DNA of 33,834 nt, from the IMG/VR virus record IMGVR_UViG_3300001390_000007, positions 1 through 33,834 of that record; one strand, given 5' to 3'. This document shows, in pieces, positions 19,885 to 26,316 of this stretch. The notes beneath the pieces were generated by a model that saw nothing but the letters and a program-made list of their open reading frames with translations, was not told where the DNA came from and made no database searches. This DNA comes from a virus. Both the position numbers and the translations under genes were made by a program. How positions within the stretch are numbered: position 1 is the stretch's first letter; the number at the start of each line of letters is the position of its first letter.

Positions 19885-20227
19885 GAAAACAATAACACTA
19901 CAAAAAGCAAAAGATTTATACCAATTTTGTAAGGGAGAAAATATAAAGATGAGAGAAAGTGAGTTTTATTTTTTAAATGAAAATGACTCTATTCATCCTA
20001 AATGGGAACTTCATAGTATTAAAAATAATATTAATAAAGCTCCAGAGATATATGGATACCCAGCCTATAACGCGAATGAATTGTTAGAATGGTTAGTAGA
20101 GGGGCTTAAGGAAAAAAATATAAAAGAATGTCTTACCTGTAAAACACTTAAAAAAAGCTCTCCTACCAAAAATGGGGATGAAATATGTCCTAACTGCGGG
20201 GATATGGAGATGATGGACTTAGAATAA
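19883..20227 (+). CDS. Unknown 114-aa protein with zinc ribbon
   Basis: MKTITLQKAKDLYQFCKGEN at the start parallels MKTISLKLAKEINALAEEKG of the 131-aa protein at 16849. The middle Y-P-A-Y-N-A-N-E-L-L-E-W-L matches the ELLEMLP-type helix of the same family. The C-terminus carries C-L-T-C and C-P-N-C-G-D, a four-cysteine ribbon. It is the last gene of the early unit. Confidence 0.6.
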   Translation: MKTITLQKAKDLYQFCKGENIKMRESEFYFLNENDSIHPKWELHSIKNNINKAPEIYGYPAYNANELLEWLVEGLKEKNIKECLTCKTLKKSSPTKNGDEICPNCGDMEMMDLE

Positions 20228-20233
20228 CCAACA

Positions 20234-20310
20234 AGGAGGCTCGGTGTAAGAGTTGGAATTAATTTACCGAGGAAGGCAAATCCTTTAACCGCTAAAGCCA
20301 ACTGCCTCCT
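20234..20310 (+). ncRNA. 77-nt pseudoknotted RNA element at the convergence point
   Basis: Outer helix AGGAGGC (20234-20240) with GCCTCCT (20304-20310). Inside, CTCGGT (20240-20245) with ACCGAG (20266-20271) and AGTTGG (20251-20256) with CCAACT (20298-20303): these two perfect 6-bp helices cross, giving a pseudoknot. A fourth helix, CTTTA (20283-20287) with TAAAG (20293-20297), abuts it. No U-run follows on either strand, so it is not an ordinary terminator. It begins 7 bases after the last early stop and ends before the last late stop. Possible roles: 3'-end protection, sensor or ribozyme. Confidence 0.7.
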
Positions 20311-20335
20311 ATTAAATAATAAAACTATAAGCCAT

Positions 20336-20896
20336 TTAAAAAAATTCATCAGTTAATTTGTAAGATTTATCTATGTGTTCTTGGCTTTCATTTCTAACGC
20401 CAAAAGCTCTGCTAAATAATGTCAGCACGCGCGAGTCTTCTTTTGGGTATCGTTGAATGAGGTCGGTGCCAGCTTTCTGAAAATAGAATGTCCCAGCCTC
20501 TGGGTCGCCTTTTCTTACTCTTACTAACTCCATATAATTTTTTATTTTAAGTCGGCCATCACCGCGTTCTGCAAGATAAATCCCGTTGATTATCTCGTTT
20601 TGAACAAAGCGATTAGCATCCTTAAATTGTAAATTATTAAATATTTGATATTTTTGCAATATTTTTTTGCCGGTATGCTTTAGATACCAGCCTTGTAAGA
20701 TGTTGGTTTGCGATAACAATATTCTGCTAGCTTCCTGCCCGGTAAAAACATCAGGGAATTTTATTGTCTTTAAATTAGACTCTGGGAATTTATCTCCCAA
20801 CTCAAATTGAATATTGTTATTGCGTAAAACAATTAACCATTCAGTTAGAGCATTGCTTATTGCTATTGGATTATTATGGCGGTCTGTTCTATACAT
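20336..20896 (-). CDS. Unknown 186-aa protein, last gene of the late unit
   Basis: Starts MYRTDRHNNPIAISNALTEW, a Y-R-T-D-R-x-x-N-P opening seen in phage proteins of unknown role (possible wall- or peptidoglycan-related), then an alpha-rich middle (NILQGWYLKHTGKKILQKYQ) and a charged tail. The place next to holin-like genes leaves a lysis role possible, but I see no catalytic signature. Start ATG at 20896 in a TATTATG context. Confidence 0.55.
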   Translation of the reverse strand: MYRTDRHNNPIAISNALTEWLIVLRNNNIQFELGDKFPESNLKTIKFPDVFTGQEASRILLSQTNILQGWYLKHTGKKILQKYQIFNNLQFKDANRFVQNEIINGIYLAERGDGRLKIKNYMELVRVRKGDPEAGTFYFQKAGTDLIQRYPKEDSRVLTLFSRAFGVRNESQEHIDKSYKLTDEFF

Positions 20897-20907
20897 AATA
20901 TATTTTT

Positions 20908-21153
20908 TTAATTAAATAAACTGCTAATAACGATAAACGCTATCGGTAATAAGACTGCGATGATAACAGACGCTACTCCGGTCATCTTCCATTTATACCT
21001 TTGCAGATCAATAACATTCCCGTTTGTCTTGTCTTGTTTAGTATTAATAACAAGTAATTTATCTTCTACGTTTTTAAAACTAATCTTTAAATACTTCTCC
21101 ATCCCTTGGAATTTTGTTTCAAGTAATTTTTCTATGTATTTATTCTCCTCCAT
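20908..21153 (-). CDS. Haemolysin XhlA-like small membrane protein (81 aa)
   Basis: A coiled, charged N-terminal part (about 1-55, MEENKYIEKLLETKFQGMEK and NTKQDKTNGNVIDLQRYKWK) followed by a single membrane segment at about 58-80 (GVASVIIAVLLPIAFIVISS). That is the build of XhlA-type lysis accessory proteins. The neighbours are other small membrane proteins, forming a lysis cassette. Start ATG at 21153, 3 bases after the 33-aa gene. Confidence 0.6.
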   Translation of the reverse strand: MEENKYIEKLLETKFQGMEKYLKISFKNVEDKLLVINTKQDKTNGNVIDLQRYKWKMTGVASVIIAVLLPIAFIVISSLFN

Positions 21154-21156
21154 ACT

Positions 21157-21258
21157 TTAATAAATATCAACATAATGAAGCCATAGATACGCCCCCATTA
21201 TAGCCCCCACAAGCCCTGATAAGATTGATATTGTTATTATTGTTAATAATTGCTTCAT
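21157..21258 (-). CDS. Single-helix membrane peptide (33 aa)
   Basis: ATG at 21258 overlaps the stop of the 69-aa holin-like gene (ATGA). Consists almost wholly of one hydrophobic helix: LLTIITISILSGLVGAIMGA then YLWLHYVDIY. It could be an antiholin, a pinholin subunit or a spanin-like peptide. Coupled translation supports it. Confidence 0.55.
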   Translation of the reverse strand: MKQLLTIITISILSGLVGAIMGAYLWLHYVDIY

Positions 21259-21464
21259 TCTATTTCGCCACGTCTCCACTCCTTAATTGCGTTGACTAAA
21301 ATGGGAACGACTGCAGCCACAACCGGAGTTAGCGCGTCTAATTGCAGTGTGCCCACCCAGTTTAATAGATAAAGGGCGATAGCGGAACTGCCCGCAATCA
21401 AAGCTCCTTTAGCGATTTTTTTAATCGTCTTTTGGTCAAATTGGTTTTTAATTTGCTTGTCCAT
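21255..21464 (-). CDS. Holin-like membrane protein (69 aa)
   Basis: A basic N-terminus (MDKQIKNQFDQKTIKKIAKG), two hydrophobic segments at about 20-38 (ALIAGSSAIALYLLNWVG) and 44-60 (ALTPVVAAVVPILVNAI), and a charged tail KEWRRGEIE. Size, topology and the neighbouring XhlA-like gene fit a class II holin that opens the membrane at lysis. Confidence 0.65.
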   Translation of the reverse strand: MDKQIKNQFDQKTIKKIAKGALIAGSSAIALYLLNWVGTLQLDALTPVVAAVVPILVNAIKEWRRGEIE

Positions 21465-21478
21465 AATGTTTTTTATAT

Positions 21479-21685
21479 TTAATTAATTAAATTACATTTA
21501 TAACATTTAATGAATGGTTGCCCTGTCTTCTCGTCGGCTGTCCACCCGCTCCATTCGTGTTCGCAGTCATCTTGGTTTATCTCAACGGGCTTTTCTACTT
21601 TTTCTTTCCGCATAGCAGACCTGCATTTATTACAATATTCCTTAAATCCAACTCCCCAAGTTTTACATTTTTGACATTCAGGCAT
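21479..21685 (-). CDS. Zinc-ribbon protein with two Cys pairs (68 aa)
   Basis: C-Q-K-C-K-T and C-N-K-C-R make one zinc site near the N-terminus. C-E-H-E-W-S-G-W and I-K-C-Y-K-C-N make a second near the end. The C-terminal C-x-H-x-W-S-x-W...C-x-x-C pattern recurs in small phage proteins. Function unknown. Confidence 0.6.
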   Translation of the reverse strand: MPECQKCKTWGVGFKEYCNKCRSAMRKEKVEKPVEINQDDCEHEWSGWTADEKTGQPFIKCYKCNLIN

Positions 21686-21690
21686 ATATT

Positions 21691-21828
21691 TTATTTAAAA
21701 TTTATTTTAAATTTACCACCACATTCACATTTTTCATTCGCTTTAAAAACTTTCAAATTTTTATTACTTTTTTTATCATCCTTTTTTTGTGATTTACCAC
21801 ATTTTTCGCATTTAAAATTAATGTCCAT
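21691..21828 (-). CDS. Small zinc-ribbon protein (45 aa)
   Basis: ATG at 21828 follows GTAAATATATG-type leader; ends at 21691. F-K-C-E-K-C-G-K near the N-terminus and K-C-E-C-G-G near the end form a four-Cys ribbon, with a Lys-rich middle (KSQKKDDKKSNKN). Not recognised beyond that. Confidence 0.55.
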   Translation of the reverse strand: MDINFKCEKCGKSQKKDDKKSNKNLKVFKANEKCECGGKFKINFK

Positions 21829-21832
21829 ATAT

Positions 21833-22306
21833 TTACTTTATTTCTTTAAGCAATTTTTCAAATCTATCTCTTGTTTTTTCATCTAACAACATCTTCTTAC
21901 TTTCAGTTTTCATATAATATTTTATTGGCTCATCTGGTGTCCACGCTTCCCTATTATATGCTTTACCAGCCCCAATAAAATCACAAACCATTTCTTGTAT
22001 ATATTTTTCTGGCATTGGCGCCCCAAACCATTCACCGTCTTTCATATCTGTCCAATAAATCCAATGATGTTTATTTTTAGCTTTATGATTAAGCCAAGCA
22101 ACTAAATAACCTTTTTCTGCTTTTTCTTTATTTATCAGACTATTATCGCCTTGAAAGTATTTCGCCGATGTAAAAAATTCAGTAAAACTATATTTTGATA
22201 AATCGTGAGTGATCCCTTGCCAATATAGCCCTCGCTTAAAACATTCAACTCCAACATAATACTTGTGCTTTGTTATTATTATAAAATGTTTAATATACTT
22301 TTCCAT
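21833..22306 (-). CDS. DUF5662-like protein (157 aa)
   Basis: Motifs H-D-L-S-K-Y-S and W-L-N-H-K-A-K-N-K-H-H-W-I-Y-W, with conserved His and Asp residues spaced as in a helical metal-binding bundle, match the DUF5662 family often seen in phages and metagenomes. A D-F-I-G-A-G-K-A-Y motif follows. The family has no proven activity; the His/Asp set suggests a metal-dependent enzyme (HD-like). It lies in a cassette of late accessory genes. Confidence 0.65.
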   Translation of the reverse strand: MEKYIKHFIIITKHKYYVGVECFKRGLYWQGITHDLSKYSFTEFFTSAKYFQGDNSLINKEKAEKGYLVAWLNHKAKNKHHWIYWTDMKDGEWFGAPMPEKYIQEMVCDFIGAGKAYNREAWTPDEPIKYYMKTESKKMLLDEKTRDRFEKLLKEIK

Positions 22307-22311
22307 ACTTT

Positions 22312-22680
22312 TTATTTAAAATTATACTTTTTAAGAAACTCGTCAAGGTAATATTCTGTTAAATATGCTCTTGTCTCAGTGTCGTCTATTCCTTTTTCTT
22401 TTAGCTGAAAACCTACTATATGCGATAATTCGTGGACTAATATGCAAATATCAGCTCTGTTTAATTCAAACTTTGGCAACACAATTCCATAGAAAAAAAA
22501 GGTTTCGCTTTCCTGCACAAAACAATCAGCTAACGCTTGCCCATCAATAAAATCAACAGCTTCGTATTTATGCTCAACCAACCACTTATTCGTTTCCTCT
22601 CTTGAATATCCTACAAAAAAGTTGATCGACATTTTCAACGCATCCGCGCTAATCGCAAAAAGTTTTTTCTTTTTTTTCAT
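22312..22680 (-). CDS. Zincin-type metallopeptidase-like protein (122 aa)
   Basis: Motif I-L-V-H-E-L-S-H-I-V-G-F with His83-Glu84 and His87 is a clear HExxH site. Glu102 or Glu109 in DDTETRAYLTEYYLDEFL is a plausible third ligand, as in gluzincins. No signal peptide. Small single-domain zincins like this occur in phages; the target is unknown. Its start overlaps the end of the 94-aa gene by 4 bp. Confidence 0.65.
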   Translation of the reverse strand: MKKKKKLFAISADALKMSINFFVGYSREETNKWLVEHKYEAVDFIDGQALADCFVQESETFFFYGIVLPKFELNRADICILVHELSHIVGFQLKEKGIDDTETRAYLTEYYLDEFLKKYNFK

Positions 22681-22961
22681 ACTTCTTTAATTATTTTAGA
22701 CACCTTAATAACTGCTTGGCGATATGGTTCATCTAAGTCCTGCACTTCTTTTGTTAGTTCATTAAATGGTTTAAGCGAACGATGATTTGGCTGTGTTTTG
22801 CTTTGCCAAAATGACCAAGCGTCGTGTATGTGTTCGTTTGTGCAATTTTTACCGACAACTAGAGCTAATACTCCATAATAATCTAAAAGTCCTTCGTAGG
22901 GGGTGCCTTTCATTTTTAATTCTTTCTCTAATAGGTTTTTGATTTTTTCAATGTAATTCAT
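22677..22961 (-). CDS. DUF7701-like small protein (94 aa)
   Basis: Helical sequence with YYGVLALVVGKNCTNEHIHD-AWSFWQSKTQPNHRSLKPF, a pattern I associate with a small phage/actinobacterial family (V-H-D-A-W-x-x-W-x-x-x-x-x-P-x-H-x-S-L-x-P-F, then L-D-E-P-Y). Role unknown. ATG at 22961, A/T-rich leader. The name is from memory and should be treated as tentative. Confidence 0.55.
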   Translation of the reverse strand: MNYIEKIKNLLEKELKMKGTPYEGLLDYYGVLALVVGKNCTNEHIHDAWSFWQSKTQPNHRSLKPFNELTKEVQDLDEPYRQAVIKVSKIIKEV

Positions 22962-23009
22962 AAAAGTTTGTCTAAAAAATATTTAATTTAGTTAAACTCT
23001 ATGGATAGG

Positions 23010-23032
23010 AGGCGGGTGGGTTAGTCCCGCCT
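23010..23032. other. GC-rich hairpin between small late genes
   Basis: Perfect 7-bp arms AGGCGGG (23010-23016) and CCCGCCT (23026-23032), 9-nt loop. No T-run on the minus (coding) strand; a weak GTTTT follows on plus. It resembles the 11431-11463 hairpin (GGCGGGTG...CCCGCC). Confidence 0.6.
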
Positions 23033-23048
23033 GTTTTCGTTGCGGAGG

Positions 23049-23240
23049 TTATGCGTTTTGCAGATAACATTTGTTGCAAAGGCATACTTTTATTTTTGCG
23101 ATTGTCTTGCATAATTCTTGCGGAGTTGAGAACCCTAACCCTTTGGCTGTTTCGCGGTTAACCCTGCACTCTATGCTCTTTGTTTTTTCGCAATAATCAC
23201 CGCAACCGGAGAACTCTCTGCACCTGCAATATGTTTTCAT
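23049..23240 (-). CDS. Cys-rich small protein (63 aa) with a true Shine-Dalgarno
   Basis: Nine cysteines in 63 residues: YCRCREFSGCGDYCEKTKSI near the start, then E-C-R-V-N, and K-V-C-L-C-N-K-C at the end. It looks like two zinc or disulfide clusters. The start ATG at 23240 lies 5 bases after AAAGGAGGT, a perfect ribosome-binding site not seen before any other gene here. Composition is also more GC-balanced than its neighbours. It may be a recent arrival. Not recognised. Confidence 0.6.
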   Translation of the reverse strand: MKTYCRCREFSGCGDYCEKTKSIECRVNRETAKGLGFSTPQELCKTIAKIKVCLCNKCYLQNA

Positions 23241-23245
23241 CGCAT

Positions 23246-23255
23246 ACCTCCTTTT
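23246..23255 (-). promoter_or_regulatory. Canonical ribosome-binding site (unique in this genome)
   Basis: AAAAGGAGGT on the minus strand at 23255-23246, 5 bases before the ATG at 23240. An out-of-frame ATG at 23245 stops after two codons (ATG-CGA-TGA), so 23240 is the true start. Confidence 0.75.
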
Positions 23256-23268
23256 ATATTAAAATGTG

Positions 23269-24054
23269 CTACTCAAAAAAAATAATATCTGGCGGTTTGA
23301 TTGCTTTCGGTGTCGCTCCCGTAAAAGGAACATCAGTGCTGAATGTCGCTGAATTGTTATTTGTCAAATCATTATTATTAGCCGTTGCGTCCAGCAGGTC
23401 GTTGTTGAGCTTCCAATATCCTACAAGATTTGCTTCGCTTCCTGTTAATTCTTTTTGGTAGTTGTCTGATATTTCTGTCGCTGTTCTTGTTGATGACCAT
23501 ACACGGACATCGTCAATAAGACCGTCCATATATTGTGGGTTGGCGGATGAACCTTTCCCGATGAAAAAATCTCTTGTTGAATTTAGTATACTTGTTATCC
23601 CACCAGTTTCAGTTATGCCTTGCTTAACAGTATCAAGATAAAAACTCATTTCACCAGCAGTAGAATATGTTACGGCTATATGATACCACACGCCAGATGA
23701 AAACTGGCTAACCGTTCGTGTTATATTGAAATATGAACCGTTGTAAACAAGAAAGTTGATTTCTCCGTCAGCTCCGTTATTTCTTACTCTTAATAAATAA
23801 GAACGGTCTGAATTGTCTTCCGTTTTAGAAACTATTGTTTGAAAAACCAAGTCTGTTAAACTCGTAATTTTAATCCAAGCTTCAATACTAAAATTACCTA
23901 CTACATCCAACCCTGTCTGGTCTGCATCGGTGATAGAAAGATATTGAGAGGAGGCGGCTACTAATGATATTGAGTTTGTGTTTGCCGCCAATGCTCTGCC
24001 CACGGGAAACAGCAAGAGCCAAATTGATAAAATTGTTGCTAATATTTTTTTCAT
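23269..24054 (-). CDS. Secreted LamG / concanavalin-like domain protein
   Basis: 261 residues. The first 23 residues are a signal peptide (KK, hydrophobic core LATILSIWLLLFPV, then A-L-A-A). One LamG-type jelly roll follows: YLSITDADQTGLDVVGNFSI-EAWIKI at about 38-64, GVWYHIAVTY, MSFYLDTVKQG, FFIGKGSSANPQYMDGLIDD-VRVWSSTRT and LVGYWKLNND. These are the standard sequence signs of the concanavalin-like fold, which binds sugars or proteins. An export signal on a phage adhesion-type protein is unusual. The start overlaps the previous gene by 4 bp. Confidence 0.75.
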   Translation of the reverse strand: MKKILATILSIWLLLFPVGRALAANTNSISLVAASSQYLSITDADQTGLDVVGNFSIEAWIKITSLTDLVFQTIVSKTEDNSDRSYLLRVRNNGADGEINFLVYNGSYFNITRTVSQFSSGVWYHIAVTYSTAGEMSFYLDTVKQGITETGGITSILNSTRDFFIGKGSSANPQYMDGLIDDVRVWSSTRTATEISDNYQKELTGSEANLVGYWKLNNDLLDATANNNDLTNNNSATFSTDVPFTGATPKAIKPPDIIFFE

Positions 24055-24473
24055 TGTTGCGTTGTAGTGGCGGTTGTCGTTGTCGCCGTCGCCACTATTG
24101 TATTATCTTTAATTAAACGCCAGTCAAACTCTCTGCTTGCTTTTTCTACTCCGGTTGATACCGCTCGCCTGTATATTTTATTGCCTTGTTCTTTTGTAAT
24201 TGTAATTGTGTATCCTATTTCGCCTTTAGATGTTTCATATTCGTCTACTCTATATTTAACTCCATTAATCATTCTTTCAGCTTGCCGTTTATATTTACCA
24301 TTGGGCTGTTTGTCTATTTCAACTTGAGACTTCATCACGCTAATGCGGTTGGCTATTTTATCATTTATTGTCATTCTTTTTGGTTGGTTGATTGCATTCC
24401 CCGCCGCCAACACTGTTGACACAACAAACAGCCCTATTATCCATTTTCTGAATTTTAACCAAAAGTTTTTCAT
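24051..24473 (-). CDS. Exported or membrane-anchored protein with Thr-rich tail (140 aa)
   Basis: N-terminus MKNFWLKFRKWIIGLFVVST is a signal or anchor segment, ending near A-A-G. A small basic alpha/beta domain follows (about 40-120, VKYRVDEYETSKGEIGYTIT), then an Ala/Thr-rich tail ATATTTTATTTQQ. The tail is a likely flexible linker. Not recognised. It sits between two other genes with signal segments. Confidence 0.6.
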   Translation of the reverse strand: MKNFWLKFRKWIIGLFVVSTVLAAGNAINQPKRMTINDKIANRISVMKSQVEIDKQPNGKYKRQAERMINGVKYRVDEYETSKGEIGYTITITKEQGNKIYRRAVSTGVEKASREFDWRLIKDNTIVATATTTTATTTQQ

Positions 24474-24474
24474 A

Positions 24475-26295
24475 TTATTCCCTACTCCACCGCCCGAAGA
24501 CGCTGAATGTTAAATAATCAACCGCCCCTGTAACGGTTCCTATATTTACATACATTAATTCATCTGCTATCACAGTATTATTTGCTATTGTGCCATCGTC
24601 TGTTGTCGCCGTGGTTGCACAGGTTAAGCTATCCATTGCGTTAGTATTGTCTGTTAATGTCGCCACAACAGAAGTCCCTGCCTGAACATAGCATTTTATG
24701 TTTGTTACAGTATATCCATCCTTTTCAAGTGGAACTGCTATTTGCCCACCACTTGAAAATTCTGGAGAGGTTGAAGCAAGCGTAAACGCAAATATTTTTT
24801 CTTCTGTGCGGACTACAAGGTCGTTTGTTCCATCATCAATTATTAATTGCCCGTCCGTGCTATCAAACGCAATCTGCCCCAACACACTTATAGCTGGGGC
24901 TGTCCCGTTAGGTATTTCAAACGATGTCGCTCCGCCGAAGTCGTAAACTCCGGTGGCAACATCGCCGGTGTTGAGCAAATAAATATCTGATATTTCAGTC
25001 GTCCCAAGGCAGTCTGTGCAATTTAATCCAATAGCGTCAAGAGTTATCCCCGCTGTTTCAGTCCCCGAACCAATAACTGATATTGTTGAATTTCCGCTAT
25101 CAGCAATAGTGGCGACATAGTTTCCCGTTGTGTCCGTTCCGAGGGCGACTGCATTTGCTCCTATTGTTGTTGTGATAGCAGTTGTGCCAGAGCCAGAGAC
25201 ATCTCCTGAAAGGGTTATCGTTTGGTTGCCAGTAAGATATGTATTTGTGTCAACACTTAATAATCCCGTGCCACCAGAAGTTTTAATAAAGCCATTTGTA
25301 GTTAAATTTGATAAAGTTCCTATATTTTGTGAAGTGTTTACAGTTACTGTATTTGTTGACCGTGTAAGTCCTGTTGAAAAAGTTATGGGCACTTCATAAT
25401 CTGTGCCAGAAACTGCCGATGATATTGTAGTGCCATTTGATTTTACAATTCCATTTATTGCCTTTACAACAGGGTCTGTCTCTGAATATGAGGTTAAATA
25501 CCCGCTATCGTTTGTCCATTGTGATATATTCGGAGATAAGAAAGACCCCACCAATAAATTAAGTGATGATGTTGCTACTGTTGAGATATTGTTTGTTGCT
25601 ATTGAAAGAGGGTAAGTAGCCGATGTTATTCTGTTTGTATATGCCGTGTCCCAATTAGTATTATTATATCCAGAAGTTAATCCTGTCCCTCCTCTTGATA
25701 CTTGTAGTGTTCCTGTGGTAAAGCTTATAGCTCTATTTGTTATTTGAGTTATATTTGTGAGAGTTATATCATCGGCAACATTAGCGTCCGGTAAAACCCC
25801 AGTTACTTCGCTTACTAAATCAATCACTGTGCCGAGCGTTGAGCTTATAACTCCGGACGCTATATTTATTCCTGTCCCTGCCGTAAACAGTGAGCGGACA
25901 TAGGTTGTAAAGTTTGTAAAGTATTCGCCGAGCAAATCTATCGCTCCCGTTATCTTTGTTTTCTGGAGTGAGGTTGTTGCGGTTGTTGAGGTGGCTACAT
26001 AATAAGGGGCGGAATGATAGTCTCCTCCTTGCGGATAAACATAACCGCCTCCGTCTATATGGAGCGATGAACCGCCAGAGCCGACGATACCGAGTGTTGA
26101 AGTTGCCCTCGGCGCATAAACTCCGCCCGAAGTTCCTACCATAACATCTCCATAAGACGGAGAGACTGATGTCCCAGTGCCTCCCTGCGTTGGAAACAAT
26201 GTAGTTCCGCCGAGTGCTGTTTTGCCGTTATAGCCGAATAGAATTAAAAAAGAAGTTAATGCAATGAAAAATATTATTGTTTTTTTCAGTTTCAT
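24475..26295 (-). CDS. Large fibre- or surface-type protein with signal peptide (606 aa)
   Basis: Signal peptide at about 1-28 (IIFFIALTSFLILFGYNG then A-L-G-G). The rest is a Gly/Ser/Thr/Asn-rich beta sequence typical of fibres: TLFPTQGGTGTSVSPSYGD, then VSRGGTGLTSGYNNTNWDTA, and short T-S-T-L-G / A-T-S-S-L steps. A C-terminal domain (about 505-606) with FTLASTSPEFSSGGQIAVPL is well conserved in style with tail-fibre ends. I associate this style with Parcubacteria surface proteins and their phages. It may be a receptor-binding fibre or an exported surface protein. Confidence 0.65.
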   Translation of the reverse strand: MKLKKTIIFFIALTSFLILFGYNGKTALGGTTLFPTQGGTGTSVSPSYGDVMVGTSGGVYAPRATSTLGIVGSGGSSLHIDGGGYVYPQGGDYHSAPYYVATSTTATTSLQKTKITGAIDLLGEYFTNFTTYVRSLFTAGTGINIASGVISSTLGTVIDLVSEVTGVLPDANVADDITLTNITQITNRAISFTTGTLQVSRGGTGLTSGYNNTNWDTAYTNRITSATYPLSIATNNISTVATSSLNLLVGSFLSPNISQWTNDSGYLTSYSETDPVVKAINGIVKSNGTTISSAVSGTDYEVPITFSTGLTRSTNTVTVNTSQNIGTLSNLTTNGFIKTSGGTGLLSVDTNTYLTGNQTITLSGDVSGSGTTAITTTIGANAVALGTDTTGNYVATIADSGNSTISVIGSGTETAGITLDAIGLNCTDCLGTTEISDIYLLNTGDVATGVYDFGGATSFEIPNGTAPAISVLGQIAFDSTDGQLIIDDGTNDLVVRTEEKIFAFTLASTSPEFSSGGQIAVPLEKDGYTVTNIKCYVQAGTSVVATLTDNTNAMDSLTCATTATTDDGTIANNTVIADELMYVNIGTVTGAVDYLTFSVFGRWSRE

Positions 26296-26316
26296 ATTTT
26301 TGTAATTATGAATAAA

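Noticed and set aside
20234-20310. tRNA gene (77 nt, 7-bp end stem, AGTTGG like a D-loop)
   Set aside because: No T-arm in the 17 bases before the end stem and no anticodon arm; the inner helices cross.
20234-20310. HDV-like ribozyme
   Set aside because: The crossing-helix topology is similar and there is a CTAA near the end, but the outer stem and lack of the short P3 hairpin do not fit the nested double pseudoknot.
24067-26144. Plus-strand ORFs opposite the fibre genes (and similar ORFs opposite other genes)
   Set aside because: They mirror real minus-strand genes, lack proper starts and have repetitive, improbable compositions.
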